A DNA stretch of 31,280 nt, from positions 1-31,280 of the forward strand of contig JBFKAV010000021.1 of NCBI GenBank assembly GCA_041621405.1. The letters run 5' to 3'. Source of the DNA: JBFKAV01 sp041621405. GTDB lineage: Bacteria; Pseudomonadota; Alphaproteobacteria; Rhodobacterales; Rhodobacteraceae. Shown one piece after another: positions 1 through 7,182 of this stretch. Numbering within the stretch: position 1 is the stretch's first letter; the number at the start of each line of letters is the position of its first letter. The notes under the pieces were generated by a model. It ran no database searches, was not told where the DNA came from, and was given only the letters and a program-made list of their open reading frames with translations. The translations under genes were made by a program, and so were the position numbers.

Positions 1-504
1 CGCTGCCCGCATCACCTCGTGGCTCCCCTCCCAGACGACAAGCGGGCTCGCCGCCGGAGCAGCTTCTGTCAACCCGATCCCCAACACGAAAGCGTGCGGC
101 TCCTGCAGGAAGCGCCGCTTCTGCGGTCCGTCCGCCTTGAGACCGTCCACATGTGCTGCATCCCGAAGCAGCCGGTAGCGGTGCGCCGCCGCGCTCTCGT
201 CCGCGTCGCGCTTCGGGTAGCCGGGCCTCACGACAGAAACCTGCGCCCGTGACCAGCCGCCCCGCCTGGCGCTCGCCGCCACGGCCACTCCCGAAAGCGG
301 CGGCCCGCCGGCCAACCGGCCCTGTTCGTCGTTGGGCAGCGCATCGACGCCCACGAACCACGTCCGCCCGTGTCGCCACAAATGCGCGTAGCTCGGATCC
401 TCCAGCGCCTCCCGTGCCGCGCGCCGGGCCGCAGCCGCCCAGGCCAGCGTCGAGGGCTCCGCCGGGAACCGTGCCCAGCCCCGCGTGTGGAGGCCCGCTA
501 CCAT
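1..504 (-). CDS. PhyH-like (Fe(II)/2-oxoglutarate dioxygenase-type) protein, partial
   Basis: Reading frame of 168 codons open from an ATG at 504 to the window edge, so the C-terminus is missing. Near residues 120-165 it carries HVDG followed, about 40 residues later, by SPLVVWEGSHEVMR. An HxD pair and a later GSH histidine in this arrangement are the iron-binding pattern of phytanoyl-CoA dioxygenase (PhyH)-like enzymes. The N-terminal part contains TWFVGVDALPNDEQG, which I associate with a conserved alphaproteobacterial family of unknown substrate. It lies downstream of dusA on the same strand. The ATG at 504 gives an N-terminus of plausible length, although the ribosome binding site (AAAGG) is weak. 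Family assignment is moderately sure; substrate unknown. Confidence 0.6.
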   Translation of the reverse strand, partial: MVAGLHTRGWARFPAEPSTLAWAAAARRAAREALEDPSYAHLWRHGRTWFVGVDALPNDEQGRLAGGPPLSGVAVAASARRGGWSRAQVSVVRPGYPKRDADESAAAHRYRLLRDAAHVDGLKADGPQKRRFLQEPHAFVLGIGLTEAAPAASPLVVWEGSHEVMRAA

Positions 505-520
505 CGGAACGCCTTTCGCG

Positions 521-691
521 TCACCGAGACACCATCGGCGGACCCAGCTCGAGTGCAGACATCCTCCGTCTCACGCCTGCCCGAATGCCGATGCGCGACT
601 GCGGTCCAAAACGGGCCTTGAATCCGTGATCGTCATGGAAGGTATCCAACATCCAACCGCAGCCAAAAAAGGCGTCACCCCCGACAGTCAT
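521..691 (-). CDS. possible 56-residue ORF coupled to dusA
   Basis: The dusA stop codon overlaps an ATG on the same strand (ATGA at 691-688) that opens a 56-codon frame ending at 521, just before the next gene starts at 504. ATGA overlaps often signal translational coupling. The product is basic, has one cysteine, and contains an aromatic and acidic stretch (WMLDTFHDDHGF). I recognise no family. The same frame also runs open back through dusA, so it may simply be the tail of a shadow frame in GC-rich DNA. If it is not coding, this 183-base gap holds nothing else that I can identify. Confidence 0.25.
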   Translation of the reverse strand: MTVGGDAFFGCGWMLDTFHDDHGFKARFGPQSRIGIRAGVRRRMSALELGPPMVSR

Positions 692-1686
692 GCCGCCCGC
701 TGGGTCACCTCGCCCAAGGCCGCGTCCAGCACCTCGAGCCCCGCCCCCTCGCGGTTCGCCCGCTCCGAAAGCACGCGCCGCCAAAGGCGTGCGCCCGGCC
801 TCCCGGCGAAGAGTCCGAGCATGTGACGTGTCACCTGATGCAGCCGTCCGCCACCCGAGAGATGCCGCGCAATGTAGGGCCGCATCACCTCGACGACCTC
901 TTCCGGCGTCCGGTCCGGGCCGTCGGCACCGAAGATCCTGCGGTCCGCAGGCAGCAGGATCTCCGAGGGCGTGTGATAGGCCGCCCGCCCCATCGTCACT
1001 CCGTCCATACCGGCGGCAAGATGCCTCTCCACCTCCTCGAGCGTCCCGATCCCGCCGTTGATCGCCAGATGCAAATGTGGAAACTCTCGCTTCATCGCGT
1101 GGACGAGCCCATAGTCCAGCGGCGGCACCTCGCGATTCTCCTTCGGCGATAGCCCATGAAGCCAGGCCTTGCGGGCATGGATGATGAACCGCCGCACGCC
1201 AGCCGCCGAGACAGCTTCCAGAAACGCGGGCAATGCCACCTGCGGGTCCTGGTCGTCCACCCCTATCCGGCACTTCACCGTCACCTCCACCGGCGCGGCT
1301 TCGATCATCGCCGCCACACAATCGGCCACGAGCCTCGGCCGTTCCATGAGCACCGCCCCGAAACAGCCCGACTGCACCCGGTCCGACGGACATCCGACGT
1401 TGAGGTTGATCTCGTCGTAGCTCCAGTCGGCCGCGATCCGTACTGCCTCGGCCAGCTCGCGCGTGTCCGCGCCGCCAAGCTGCAGCGCCACCGGATGCTC
1501 CGCCGCATCGTAGCCGAGTAGCCGTTCCCGGTCGCCGTGTATCACCGCCGGCGCCGTCACCATCTCGGTATAGAGCAAGACCTGCGCTGACATCTGCCGG
1601 TGCAGGTACCGGCAGTGCCGGTCGGTCCAGTCCATCATTGGTGCACAGGACAGTGTCGCTGCCGCAGTGGCTGCGTTGTTGGGCAT
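688..1686 (-). CDS. dusA: tRNA-dihydrouridine(20/20a) synthase DusA
   Basis: A 332-residue cytoplasmic flavoenzyme that reduces uridine to dihydrouridine in the tRNA D-loop (U20/U20a) using FMN and NADPH. The N-terminal CAPMMDWTDRHCRY (residues 14-27) followed by LLYTEMVTAPA is the DusA signature. The catalytic cysteine is C99 in NLNVGCPSDRVQSGCFGAVLM. Phosphate-binding barrel motifs follow: VTVKCRIGVDD, FIIHARKAWLHGLSPKENRE, LAINGGI and GVTMGRAAY. Length matches the family (about 330 residues). The ATG at 1686 has a GGAG eight bases upstream. It diverges from the plus-strand genes across a 382-base gap and is followed on its own strand by the PhyH-like gene. DusA rather than DusB/DusC is indicated by the HARKAWL...ENR motif. 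Confidence 0.95.
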   Translation of the reverse strand: MPNNAATAAATLSCAPMMDWTDRHCRYLHRQMSAQVLLYTEMVTAPAVIHGDRERLLGYDAAEHPVALQLGGADTRELAEAVRIAADWSYDEINLNVGCPSDRVQSGCFGAVLMERPRLVADCVAAMIEAAPVEVTVKCRIGVDDQDPQVALPAFLEAVSAAGVRRFIIHARKAWLHGLSPKENREVPPLDYGLVHAMKREFPHLHLAINGGIGTLEEVERHLAAGMDGVTMGRAAYHTPSEILLPADRRIFGADGPDRTPEEVVEVMRPYIARHLSGGGRLHQVTRHMLGLFAGRPGARLWRRVLSERANREGAGLEVLDAALGEVTQRAA

Positions 1687-2068
1687 TCTTGGTCTCCGTC
1701 AGCGCGCGAACCTCTGCCTCGCGCCCATGATGCACATGCTAAGCACACGAGCAGTTGCAGACCAGCCACCCAGGAGCTACGACAGCCAAAGGGCGGTCAT
1801 TACGATTTCCGTGAGGCCCCAAGACTGAAGAAGTGGCGGCCCAGCTGGTCGGGGGATGAGTCGGGGAACTCTGTATTCCTGGTTCACCAAAATCGAGATC
1901 GAGGAATTCCCGCTCAAGGGATAGCGCTAGGGCTACTCCAGGCAGAGCAGGTTCGATTTGTACCTGATAGACGGCACGCATGGCACAGGCCCGCAAACCA
2001 TCCTGCTCGGGGCCAGGCGCGATACAGGCGCGCTTTGCGACCGGCCCTTCTTCTGAGGAGACCCGTCC
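1687..2068. other. intergenic gap between divergent dusA and FAD/GcvT gene
   Basis: A 382-base stretch with no intact gene. It must hold the start signals for dusA on the minus strand and probably for the gene at 2069. I see no convincing -35/-10 pair. Its right half (about 1815-2056) holds a broken reading frame described separately. A GAGGAG ribosome binding site for the next gene is at 2055-2060. Confidence 0.6.
1815..2056 (+). pseudogene. possible decayed gene with helix-turn-helix-like segment
   Basis: Two frames join into protein-like text. The first (from 1815) reads GPKTEEVAAQLVGG then stops at 1857. The second starts at ATG 1856 and reads MSRGTLYSWFTKIEIEEF, then runs to TGA 2054-2056 through two in-frame TAG codons at 1922 and 1928. 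EEVAAQL followed by MSRGTLYSWF resembles the helix-turn-helix of regulators and transposases. The switch of frame falls at a run of five G (1851-1855). The last 34 codons, RFDLYLIDGTHGTGPQTILL onwards, look like a real protein end but match nothing I know. A chance arrangement cannot be excluded. Confidence 0.22.
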
Positions 2069-4504
2069 ATGAAATCCCGCACCAAGGTTGCCGTCATCGG
2101 CGGAGGCATCGCCGGTTGTTCAACGCTCTATCACCTCACGCAGGAAGGCTGGAGCGATGTTGTCCTGATCGAGCGGGACGAGCTGACCTCAGGCACCACA
2201 TGGCACTCCGCAGCGCAGGTCACGAACTTCGGAATGAACCAGACGATGGTGGGACTGAAGTCCCACTCCATCGCACTCTACAAGAAACTGCGCGACGATC
2301 CCGACTATCCGGTGGGCTACCACCACGGCGATGGCGGCATCCGGCTGGCCAACACCGAGGCACAGATGCAAGGCTATTGCCACTTCGCTTCGATGGCCCG
2401 AGGCATGGGCGTCACGTTCGAGGTAATCGACGCCGAAGAATGCGCCCGGCGGCATCCGCTGATCTCGACCGACAATCTGCTCGGCGGGCTCTGGGACGGC
2501 GAGGATGGAGATATCGACCCGGCGCAGCTCTGTCAGGCGCTGGCCTTCCACGCCCGCAGGGCCGGGGCCGAGGTCTATCGCAACACCGCCGTCACCGGGC
2601 TGACCCAGCACAGGGACGACACCTGGACGGTGGATACCACGCGCGGCGTCATCGACGCCGATATCGTCGTCAACGCCTGCGGCTATCGCGTCAACGAGCT
2701 GGGCGCAATGATGGGGGTCCACCATCCCGTCGCCTCGATGGAGCACCAGTACTTCGTGACCGAGGACATTCCGGCGATCGTCGACGCCGGCCACCGGATG
2801 CCACTGCTGCGCTGCCCGATCAGCGACTACTACTGCCGGCAGGAAAAGAACGGGCTGCTGGTCGGCTTCTACGAGCAGGCATGCCGCACCTGGGGCATGG
2901 ACGGGATCGACCCGAACTTCTCCAATGCGCTTTGCCCCGACGATCTGGACCGCGTGATGGATGTGCTGGAAGGCGCCTTTGCCCGGATGCCTGTCCTGAC
3001 CGAGGTTGGCATCAAGCGCGTAGTCAATGGCCCGATCACCTACACGATCGACGGCGCGCCGCTGGTGGGTCCCATCCCCGGCAAACGCAATGCCTTCTGC
3101 ATCATCGGCCTGCGCGCCGGCGTCGGCGAAGGCGGCGGGCATGGCTGGCTTCTGGCCCAGCAGATCGTGCATGGCGAGGCGTGCTATGACACCTGGGTGA
3201 TCGACCCGCGTCGCTTCGGACCTCATGCCAATGTCGAATTGACGGCGCTGAAGGCCATCGAGGACTACCAGAATGAATTCCGCTTTCACTTCCCCCACGA
3301 ACACCGCCCGGCAGGCCGTCCGGCCAGGACCACGCCGCTGACGCCGGTACTGGCTGCAGCCGGGGCCGAGTTCACCGTCGTGAATGGCTGGGAAAGACTG
3401 GAGTACGTCAAGCCGAGCCCCGAGTTTCACCCAACGCTCGGCTTCGATTTCGATGAGACCTTCGGTCTGGTCGCCGCCGAAGTTCAGAACGTGCAGGCCA
3501 ATGTCGGGCTGACGGAAGTGAACGGTTTCAACCGCATCGAAATCACCGGGGGCGACCGTCATGCGTTTCTCGACCGAATGCTCTGTGGCGCGGTCACCCG
3601 GCGCGCGGGGCGCGTGGGGTTGGGATACCTGCTCAATCGTCACGGCATGCTGAAGGCCGAGGCCACCATCGCCAACCTTCCCGCCAGCGACCGTGGTCCG
3701 GAGCGGGTCTGGTACGGCTCTGCCGCTGCCGCCGAGCTGCACGACATGGATTGGCTGAATGTTCATCTGCGCCCGGGCGACGACGTGCAGATCCACAGTC
3801 TGACCAACGACCAAACCATTCTGGTCCTCGCGGGCCCGAATGCGCGCAAGGTGCTGGCGGGCGCGTCACGCGGCGACTGGTCGAAGGACTCATTTCCTTG
3901 GCTCAGCGCCCGCGAGTGTTTTGTCGGCATCGCACCCGCCACCGTTCTCGCCGTCAGCTTTTCGGGCGAACTGGCCTACGAGATCCACGTGCCGAACGCC
4001 TCGCTTCACGCCGCCTACCTCGCGCTTTGCAGGGCCGGCGATCGCTTCGGAATGAAGCTCTTTGGTGCCCGCGCGATCGAGTCGATGCGGATGGAAAAGG
4101 GATTTCTCCATTGGAAAGCCGACATCCTCACCGAATTCGACCCATTCGAGACCGGCCTTGAGCGGTTCGTGCGGCTGGAAAAACCGGACTTCGTCGGCAA
4201 AGACGCACTGCTCGAGCGCGCGGAGGACGGATCTCGCAAACGCCTGGTGACATTGGCGATCGACACCGCTGATGCCCCCGCCCATGGCGGTGCATCGCTC
4301 ATGGATGAGGGCCGCGTTGTTGGAACAGTTACCTCAGGGGACTGGGGGCATCGCACCGGCCTCAACCTGGCCTATGCCTTCGTCGCGCCTGCCCTGGCCA
4401 AGGAAGGCGCCCGCATGCAGCTTGACATGTGTGGCCGGCTGATCGAGGCGACGGTGATCCCTCAATCTCCCTACGATCCTGAATTTACGAAGATCCGGTC
4501 CTAG
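2069..4504 (+). CDS. FAD-dependent oxidoreductase / aminomethyltransferase (GcvT) fusion, dimethylglycine dehydrogenase-like
   Basis: An 811-residue protein with the architecture of dimethylglycine and sarcosine dehydrogenases. It should oxidatively demethylate a methylated amine and pass the C1 unit to tetrahydrofolate. The N-terminal FAD-binding Rossmann motif is GGGIAGCSTLYHL (residues 11-23). TTWHSAAQ follows, with H46 at the position where the family attaches FAD covalently; most members have WHAAG here. The DAO domain extends to about residue 375. The C-terminal half is GcvT-like, with the folate-domain motif SGELAYEIHV near residues 632-641. The ATG has GAGGAG eight bases upstream. It stands alone, well separated from its paralogue at 27255. 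The true amine substrate cannot be read from sequence. Confidence 0.88.
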   Translation: MKSRTKVAVIGGGIAGCSTLYHLTQEGWSDVVLIERDELTSGTTWHSAAQVTNFGMNQTMVGLKSHSIALYKKLRDDPDYPVGYHHGDGGIRLANTEAQMQGYCHFASMARGMGVTFEVIDAEECARRHPLISTDNLLGGLWDGEDGDIDPAQLCQALAFHARRAGAEVYRNTAVTGLTQHRDDTWTVDTTRGVIDADIVVNACGYRVNELGAMMGVHHPVASMEHQYFVTEDIPAIVDAGHRMPLLRCPISDYYCRQEKNGLLVGFYEQACRTWGMDGIDPNFSNALCPDDLDRVMDVLEGAFARMPVLTEVGIKRVVNGPITYTIDGAPLVGPIPGKRNAFCIIGLRAGVGEGGGHGWLLAQQIVHGEACYDTWVIDPRRFGPHANVELTALKAIEDYQNEFRFHFPHEHRPAGRPARTTPLTPVLAAAGAEFTVVNGWERLEYVKPSPEFHPTLGFDFDETFGLVAAEVQNVQANVGLTEVNGFNRIEITGGDRHAFLDRMLCGAVTRRAGRVGLGYLLNRHGMLKAEATIANLPASDRGPERVWYGSAAAAELHDMDWLNVHLRPGDDVQIHSLTNDQTILVLAGPNARKVLAGASRGDWSKDSFPWLSARECFVGIAPATVLAVSFSGELAYEIHVPNASLHAAYLALCRAGDRFGMKLFGARAIESMRMEKGFLHWKADILTEFDPFETGLERFVRLEKPDFVGKDALLERAEDGSRKRLVTLAIDTADAPAHGGASLMDEGRVVGTVTSGDWGHRTGLNLAYAFVAPALAKEGARMQLDMCGRLIEATVIPQSPYDPEFTKIRS

Positions 4505-4832
4505 CATCGTTCAAGGGGTTGTGGCTCGGGATCTATCCGTCGCGGCCAGTACCGACGATCGCAAATAGCCACCAATCCCGCGAAAGTCGGATCAGGTGGC
4601 AGCAGATTGCGCCGAACCACTCGAGCCACTCCTTGATGCTTCCCTTCACTGCGTGGTCCAAGTCAGACCAAAGCGCTGCATATGCCTGCGAGGCACCCCT
4701 CTCGCTGCGACGAGGTCCTTCGTTCGGCGCGCTTCAAGGTTGATTAATCTTCTGACAGATCGCGTCAAAAAGACTAATCTTTCCTCAAAGAGAAGCGAGG
4801 ATTTGCCGGGCATCCCGGGATCGGAGGACGTC
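4505..4832. other. intergenic gap
   Basis: A 328-base gap without a gene that I believe. It is less GC-biased than its flanks near 4740-4800 and contains the predicted promoter there. A direct repeat TAATCTT occurs at 4745-4751 and 4775-4781, 30 bases apart, and the palindrome GATTAATC lies at 4742-4749. ATCCCGGGAT (4812-4821), a perfect 10-base palindrome, ends one base before the ribosome binding site of the next gene. A 74-codon frame (4519-4743) lies here but has no recognisable features. No terminator hairpin is apparent after the upstream gene. Confidence 0.5.
4752..4780 (+). promoter_or_regulatory. predicted sigma70-type promoter of the DUF2235 gene
   Basis: CTGACA (4752-4757) matches the -35 consensus at five of six bases. 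After exactly 17 bases comes TAATCT (4775-4780), which keeps the three most conserved -10 positions (T, A and final T). It lies in the most AT-rich part of the gap. Transcription from about 4787 would leave roughly 46 bases of leader before the GTG at 4833 and would exclude any start further upstream. Confidence 0.4.
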
Positions 4833-6779
4833 GTGGAAAACGTTGCCGAGCCACGTGAAGCAGCGCAGGGGGCAGAGCCCGGAGCCCTTCGGCGGCGAAT
4901 GCCCAAGCGGCTCGTCGTTTTCGCCGACGGCACGGGCAACGCCTTCGGTGGCCAGGCATCGAATATCTGGCGCCTCTACGAAGCACTGGACAAGCGCGGA
5001 AACGAACCGCTGAAGAAAAGCGTCCAGCTGGCCCGCTACATTCCGGGCGTCGGCACCTCCTCGATAGGCCTGATCCGCATGCTCGATGGCGCGACAGGCC
5101 TCGGCGTTCCGAACAACGTCCGCAAGCTCTACCGGTTCCTCTGCTGGAACTGGGAGCCCGGCGACGAGATTTGGATGTTCGGCTTCAGTCGCGGCGCATT
5201 CACCGTGCGTACGCTCGCGGGAATGATCAAGATGCAGGGTCTGATGCCGCGCGAGATCGAGGGCCTCACGGTCACGACATCCGAGATGGCGCGCAACGCC
5301 AAGGGCGCCTGGCGCGCCTATCGGAAAGCGACCGCACCGTTCCGCGATCCCGGGCACTGGAGCCTCTGGCGCCCGCGCACCTGGAACATTCGGATGAGCC
5401 CGACCGTCTCGCTGGCACGCGCGATCCGAGATGCCTGCGTCGCCGTCAAGCGCGGGCTCCTCCGCCAGCCGAACCACGATGCGGTTCTGAGGATCCAGGA
5501 AGGGCAGCCCGAGCACTGCGCCGGCCAGGTCAAGATCAGGTTCCTCGGGGTCTTCGACACCGTCGAGGCATACGGCGTACCCCTGGAGGACGTCCGTGCC
5601 ACGTTCGACTTTTGGTTATGGCCCATCAGTTTCCGCAACCGCGTCTGCAGCGGTGTCGTGGAGCACGTCCGGCACGCGCTGTCGCTGGACGACGAGCGCC
5701 TGACCTTCCATCCGTTGCGCTTCGATCAGACCGATGGTCACGAGCCCGGCAGACCCGACATCAAGGAAGTGTGGTTCGCCGGCGTTCATTCCGACATCGG
5801 CGGCGGCTACCCCGACGACGAGGCGTCGCTTGAGGCGCTGGTCTGGATTGCCGACGAGGCCAGAAGACTCGGGATCGAGTTCGACGAAGACCGGATCGAA
5901 GCCCACAGGAGGAGGCGGTCGAGAAACGCACACGTCCACGACTCGAGGAGCGGTATGAAATCCGCCTACCGATACACGCCGCGCCCCATTGCGTCAGGCC
6001 GCGAGTTCGGCGGCAGGCCGCTGGTGCATCACTCGGTCGTGCAGAAGATCATGGCCGGCGGAGACGGCTATTCTCCGGTGACGCTGGGCGACGACTTCTC
6101 GTTGGAAGGCCAGAGACAGAACATCTCGCTGCGGCGCGATCCCGACGCAGCCGAACAGCTTCAGGCGCTGGTGTTCTGGCGGCGTATCGTCAATATCTGC
6201 TTCATCACGACGCTGCTCTTGCTTCTCGCCTTCCCCGCGGTCGTCGGTCGCGTCGTGGCGTTGATTTGGCCGTCGGGCGCGTCCGAACCGGTGTCTCGAT
6301 TCGAGCTGCCCGGCGCGGTCGCATCAATATTGCCCGGATTCGTCGAGCCATGGCTGCAGTCGTTCCTGGCGCATCCCCTTATCTCGGGTCCGATTCTCGT
6401 TGTCGCCGTCTGTCTCTTCATCGCCAATGCGGCGCTACGCGACCGGATCAAGGACAAGGCGCGAGACACATGGTCCACCGCCTCGGCGACACGCCAGAGC
6501 CACGGCCTTGAGCGCCTGCTCTTCGCAACTGCCCGTTTCCTGCAGTCGAGCCGCGCGCTCGCCTTCGTCTATGGTTTTGGCGCGCGGGTGCTCGTCCCGC
6601 TCCTTCTCGCCGGGGCCCTGATCTTCGCGATCGTCAAGCTCGTCCAGATCGTCGCGCTCGCCCCTGCAACGGAGAGCGGCGCGCTGTACGAATCCACGGC
6701 GGACGATCCGACTGGTGAGGCTGGGGACGGGCCGATGAACTTCGCAGGACAGCTGTCCCCTCTGTCGGACCTGCGCTGA
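4833..6779 (+). CDS. DUF2235 (Tle1-like) alpha/beta hydrolase with C-terminal membrane segments
   Basis: A 648-residue protein. RLVVFADGTGNAFGG near residue 26 opens a DUF2235 domain, the fold of type VI secretion phospholipases of the Tle1 group. The nucleophile serine sits in MFGFSRGAFTVRTLAG, and a later EVWFAGVHSDIGGGYPDDE is the family's conserved acid/histidine region. After about residue 445 come three hydrophobic stretches (NICFITTLLLLLAFPAVVG, LISGPILVVAVCLFIANAAL and VPLLLAGALIFAIVKLV), so it is probably membrane-anchored. I chose GTG 4833 because GGAGG lies five bases upstream. An ATG at 4596 would put the start above the predicted promoter, and ATG 4899 would start directly at the domain. 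No secretion-system genes are nearby, so a toxin role is not supported; a membrane lipase or esterase is as likely. Confidence 0.82.
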   Translation: MENVAEPREAAQGAEPGALRRRMPKRLVVFADGTGNAFGGQASNIWRLYEALDKRGNEPLKKSVQLARYIPGVGTSSIGLIRMLDGATGLGVPNNVRKLYRFLCWNWEPGDEIWMFGFSRGAFTVRTLAGMIKMQGLMPREIEGLTVTTSEMARNAKGAWRAYRKATAPFRDPGHWSLWRPRTWNIRMSPTVSLARAIRDACVAVKRGLLRQPNHDAVLRIQEGQPEHCAGQVKIRFLGVFDTVEAYGVPLEDVRATFDFWLWPISFRNRVCSGVVEHVRHALSLDDERLTFHPLRFDQTDGHEPGRPDIKEVWFAGVHSDIGGGYPDDEASLEALVWIADEARRLGIEFDEDRIEAHRRRRSRNAHVHDSRSGMKSAYRYTPRPIASGREFGGRPLVHHSVVQKIMAGGDGYSPVTLGDDFSLEGQRQNISLRRDPDAAEQLQALVFWRRIVNICFITTLLLLLAFPAVVGRVVALIWPSGASEPVSRFELPGAVASILPGFVEPWLQSFLAHPLISGPILVVAVCLFIANAALRDRIKDKARDTWSTASATRQSHGLERLLFATARFLQSSRALAFVYGFGARVLVPLLLAGALIFAIVKLVQIVALAPATESGALYESTADDPTGEAGDGPMNFAGQLSPLSDLR

Positions 6780-7182
6780 ACCGCAGCAGCATGGGTCGTG
6801 CGTTCCGGAACGGGAGTGCCCCGCCCGCCCCGACCTTCCAGGGATCGGCATTGCCACGAAACGCGTCCGGCTCCACCGCTTCGACCAGATTTTGTGCCGA
6901 ATTCGAAGCCAGAGGTTTGCGTCCGTTGCGGCGATCGCGCCTGCACGACGGCATTCGATGCCTACCAGACCGGTTGACCCGGGCCGGGTTCCTCGACGCA
7001 GCGACGCGGGTCTCGGCCCATTTGATTCGCGCGCCCTCAGTAGAAGGGCATGGCCCGGTATGACCTCGCAAGACGGTTGCAATGCACGGGATTTGGTACA
7101 ATGCTTGGTTGAGTTATTGCCGTCGGCACGTTGCGCCGGGGTTTTATGGTATTTTGATGCGCAAGTATTGGGGGGCCGAAGC
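6780..7182. other. intergenic gap upstream of redox gene cluster
   Basis: A 403-base gap. The left two thirds is GC-rich and open in several frames, but I recognise no protein. The last 110 bases become AT-richer, as expected of a promoter region. A perfect 12-base palindrome, CGTTCCGGAACG, lies at 6801-6812 shortly after the stop of the DUF2235 gene; it has no loop and no T-tract, so it is not a standard terminator. The cytochrome gene's frame is open back to 6892, but its signal peptide begins at 7183, so I treat this stretch as non-coding. Confidence 0.5.
7094..7102 (+). promoter_or_regulatory. possible extended -10 promoter for the redox cluster
   Basis: TGGTACAAT fits an extended -10 element (TGn followed by a TATAAT-like hexamer matching five of six). 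No good -35 lies 17 bases upstream, which extended -10 promoters tolerate. A second, weaker TGGTATTTT follows at 7147-7155. Either would give a short leader before ATG 7183. Support is by motif only. Confidence 0.28.

Noticed and set aside
153..629. 158-codon plus-strand frame over the PhyH-like gene
   Set aside because: Pro/Arg/Ala-rich text with no motif, opposite a minus-strand frame that shows an iron-binding pattern.
521..1735. 404-codon minus-strand frame overlapping dusA
   Set aside because: dusA in another frame has the full family signature; the overlapping product is low-complexity Gly/Arg text. Only its last 56 codons, after the dusA stop, are kept as a weak candidate.
4596..4832. 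Upstream extension of the DUF2235 protein to ATG 4596
   Set aside because: It would start above the predicted promoter, lacks a ribosome site and adds residues unlike the family. GTG 4833 has GGAGG at ideal spacing.
6801..6812. CGTTCCGGAACG as a terminator of the DUF2235 gene
   Set aside because: No loop bases and no T-tract follow, so a rho-independent terminator is not supported.
6892..7182. Upstream extension of the cytochrome frame
   Set aside because: The Sec signal peptide starts at 7183; 97 residues in front of it would block its recognition and are not protein-like.
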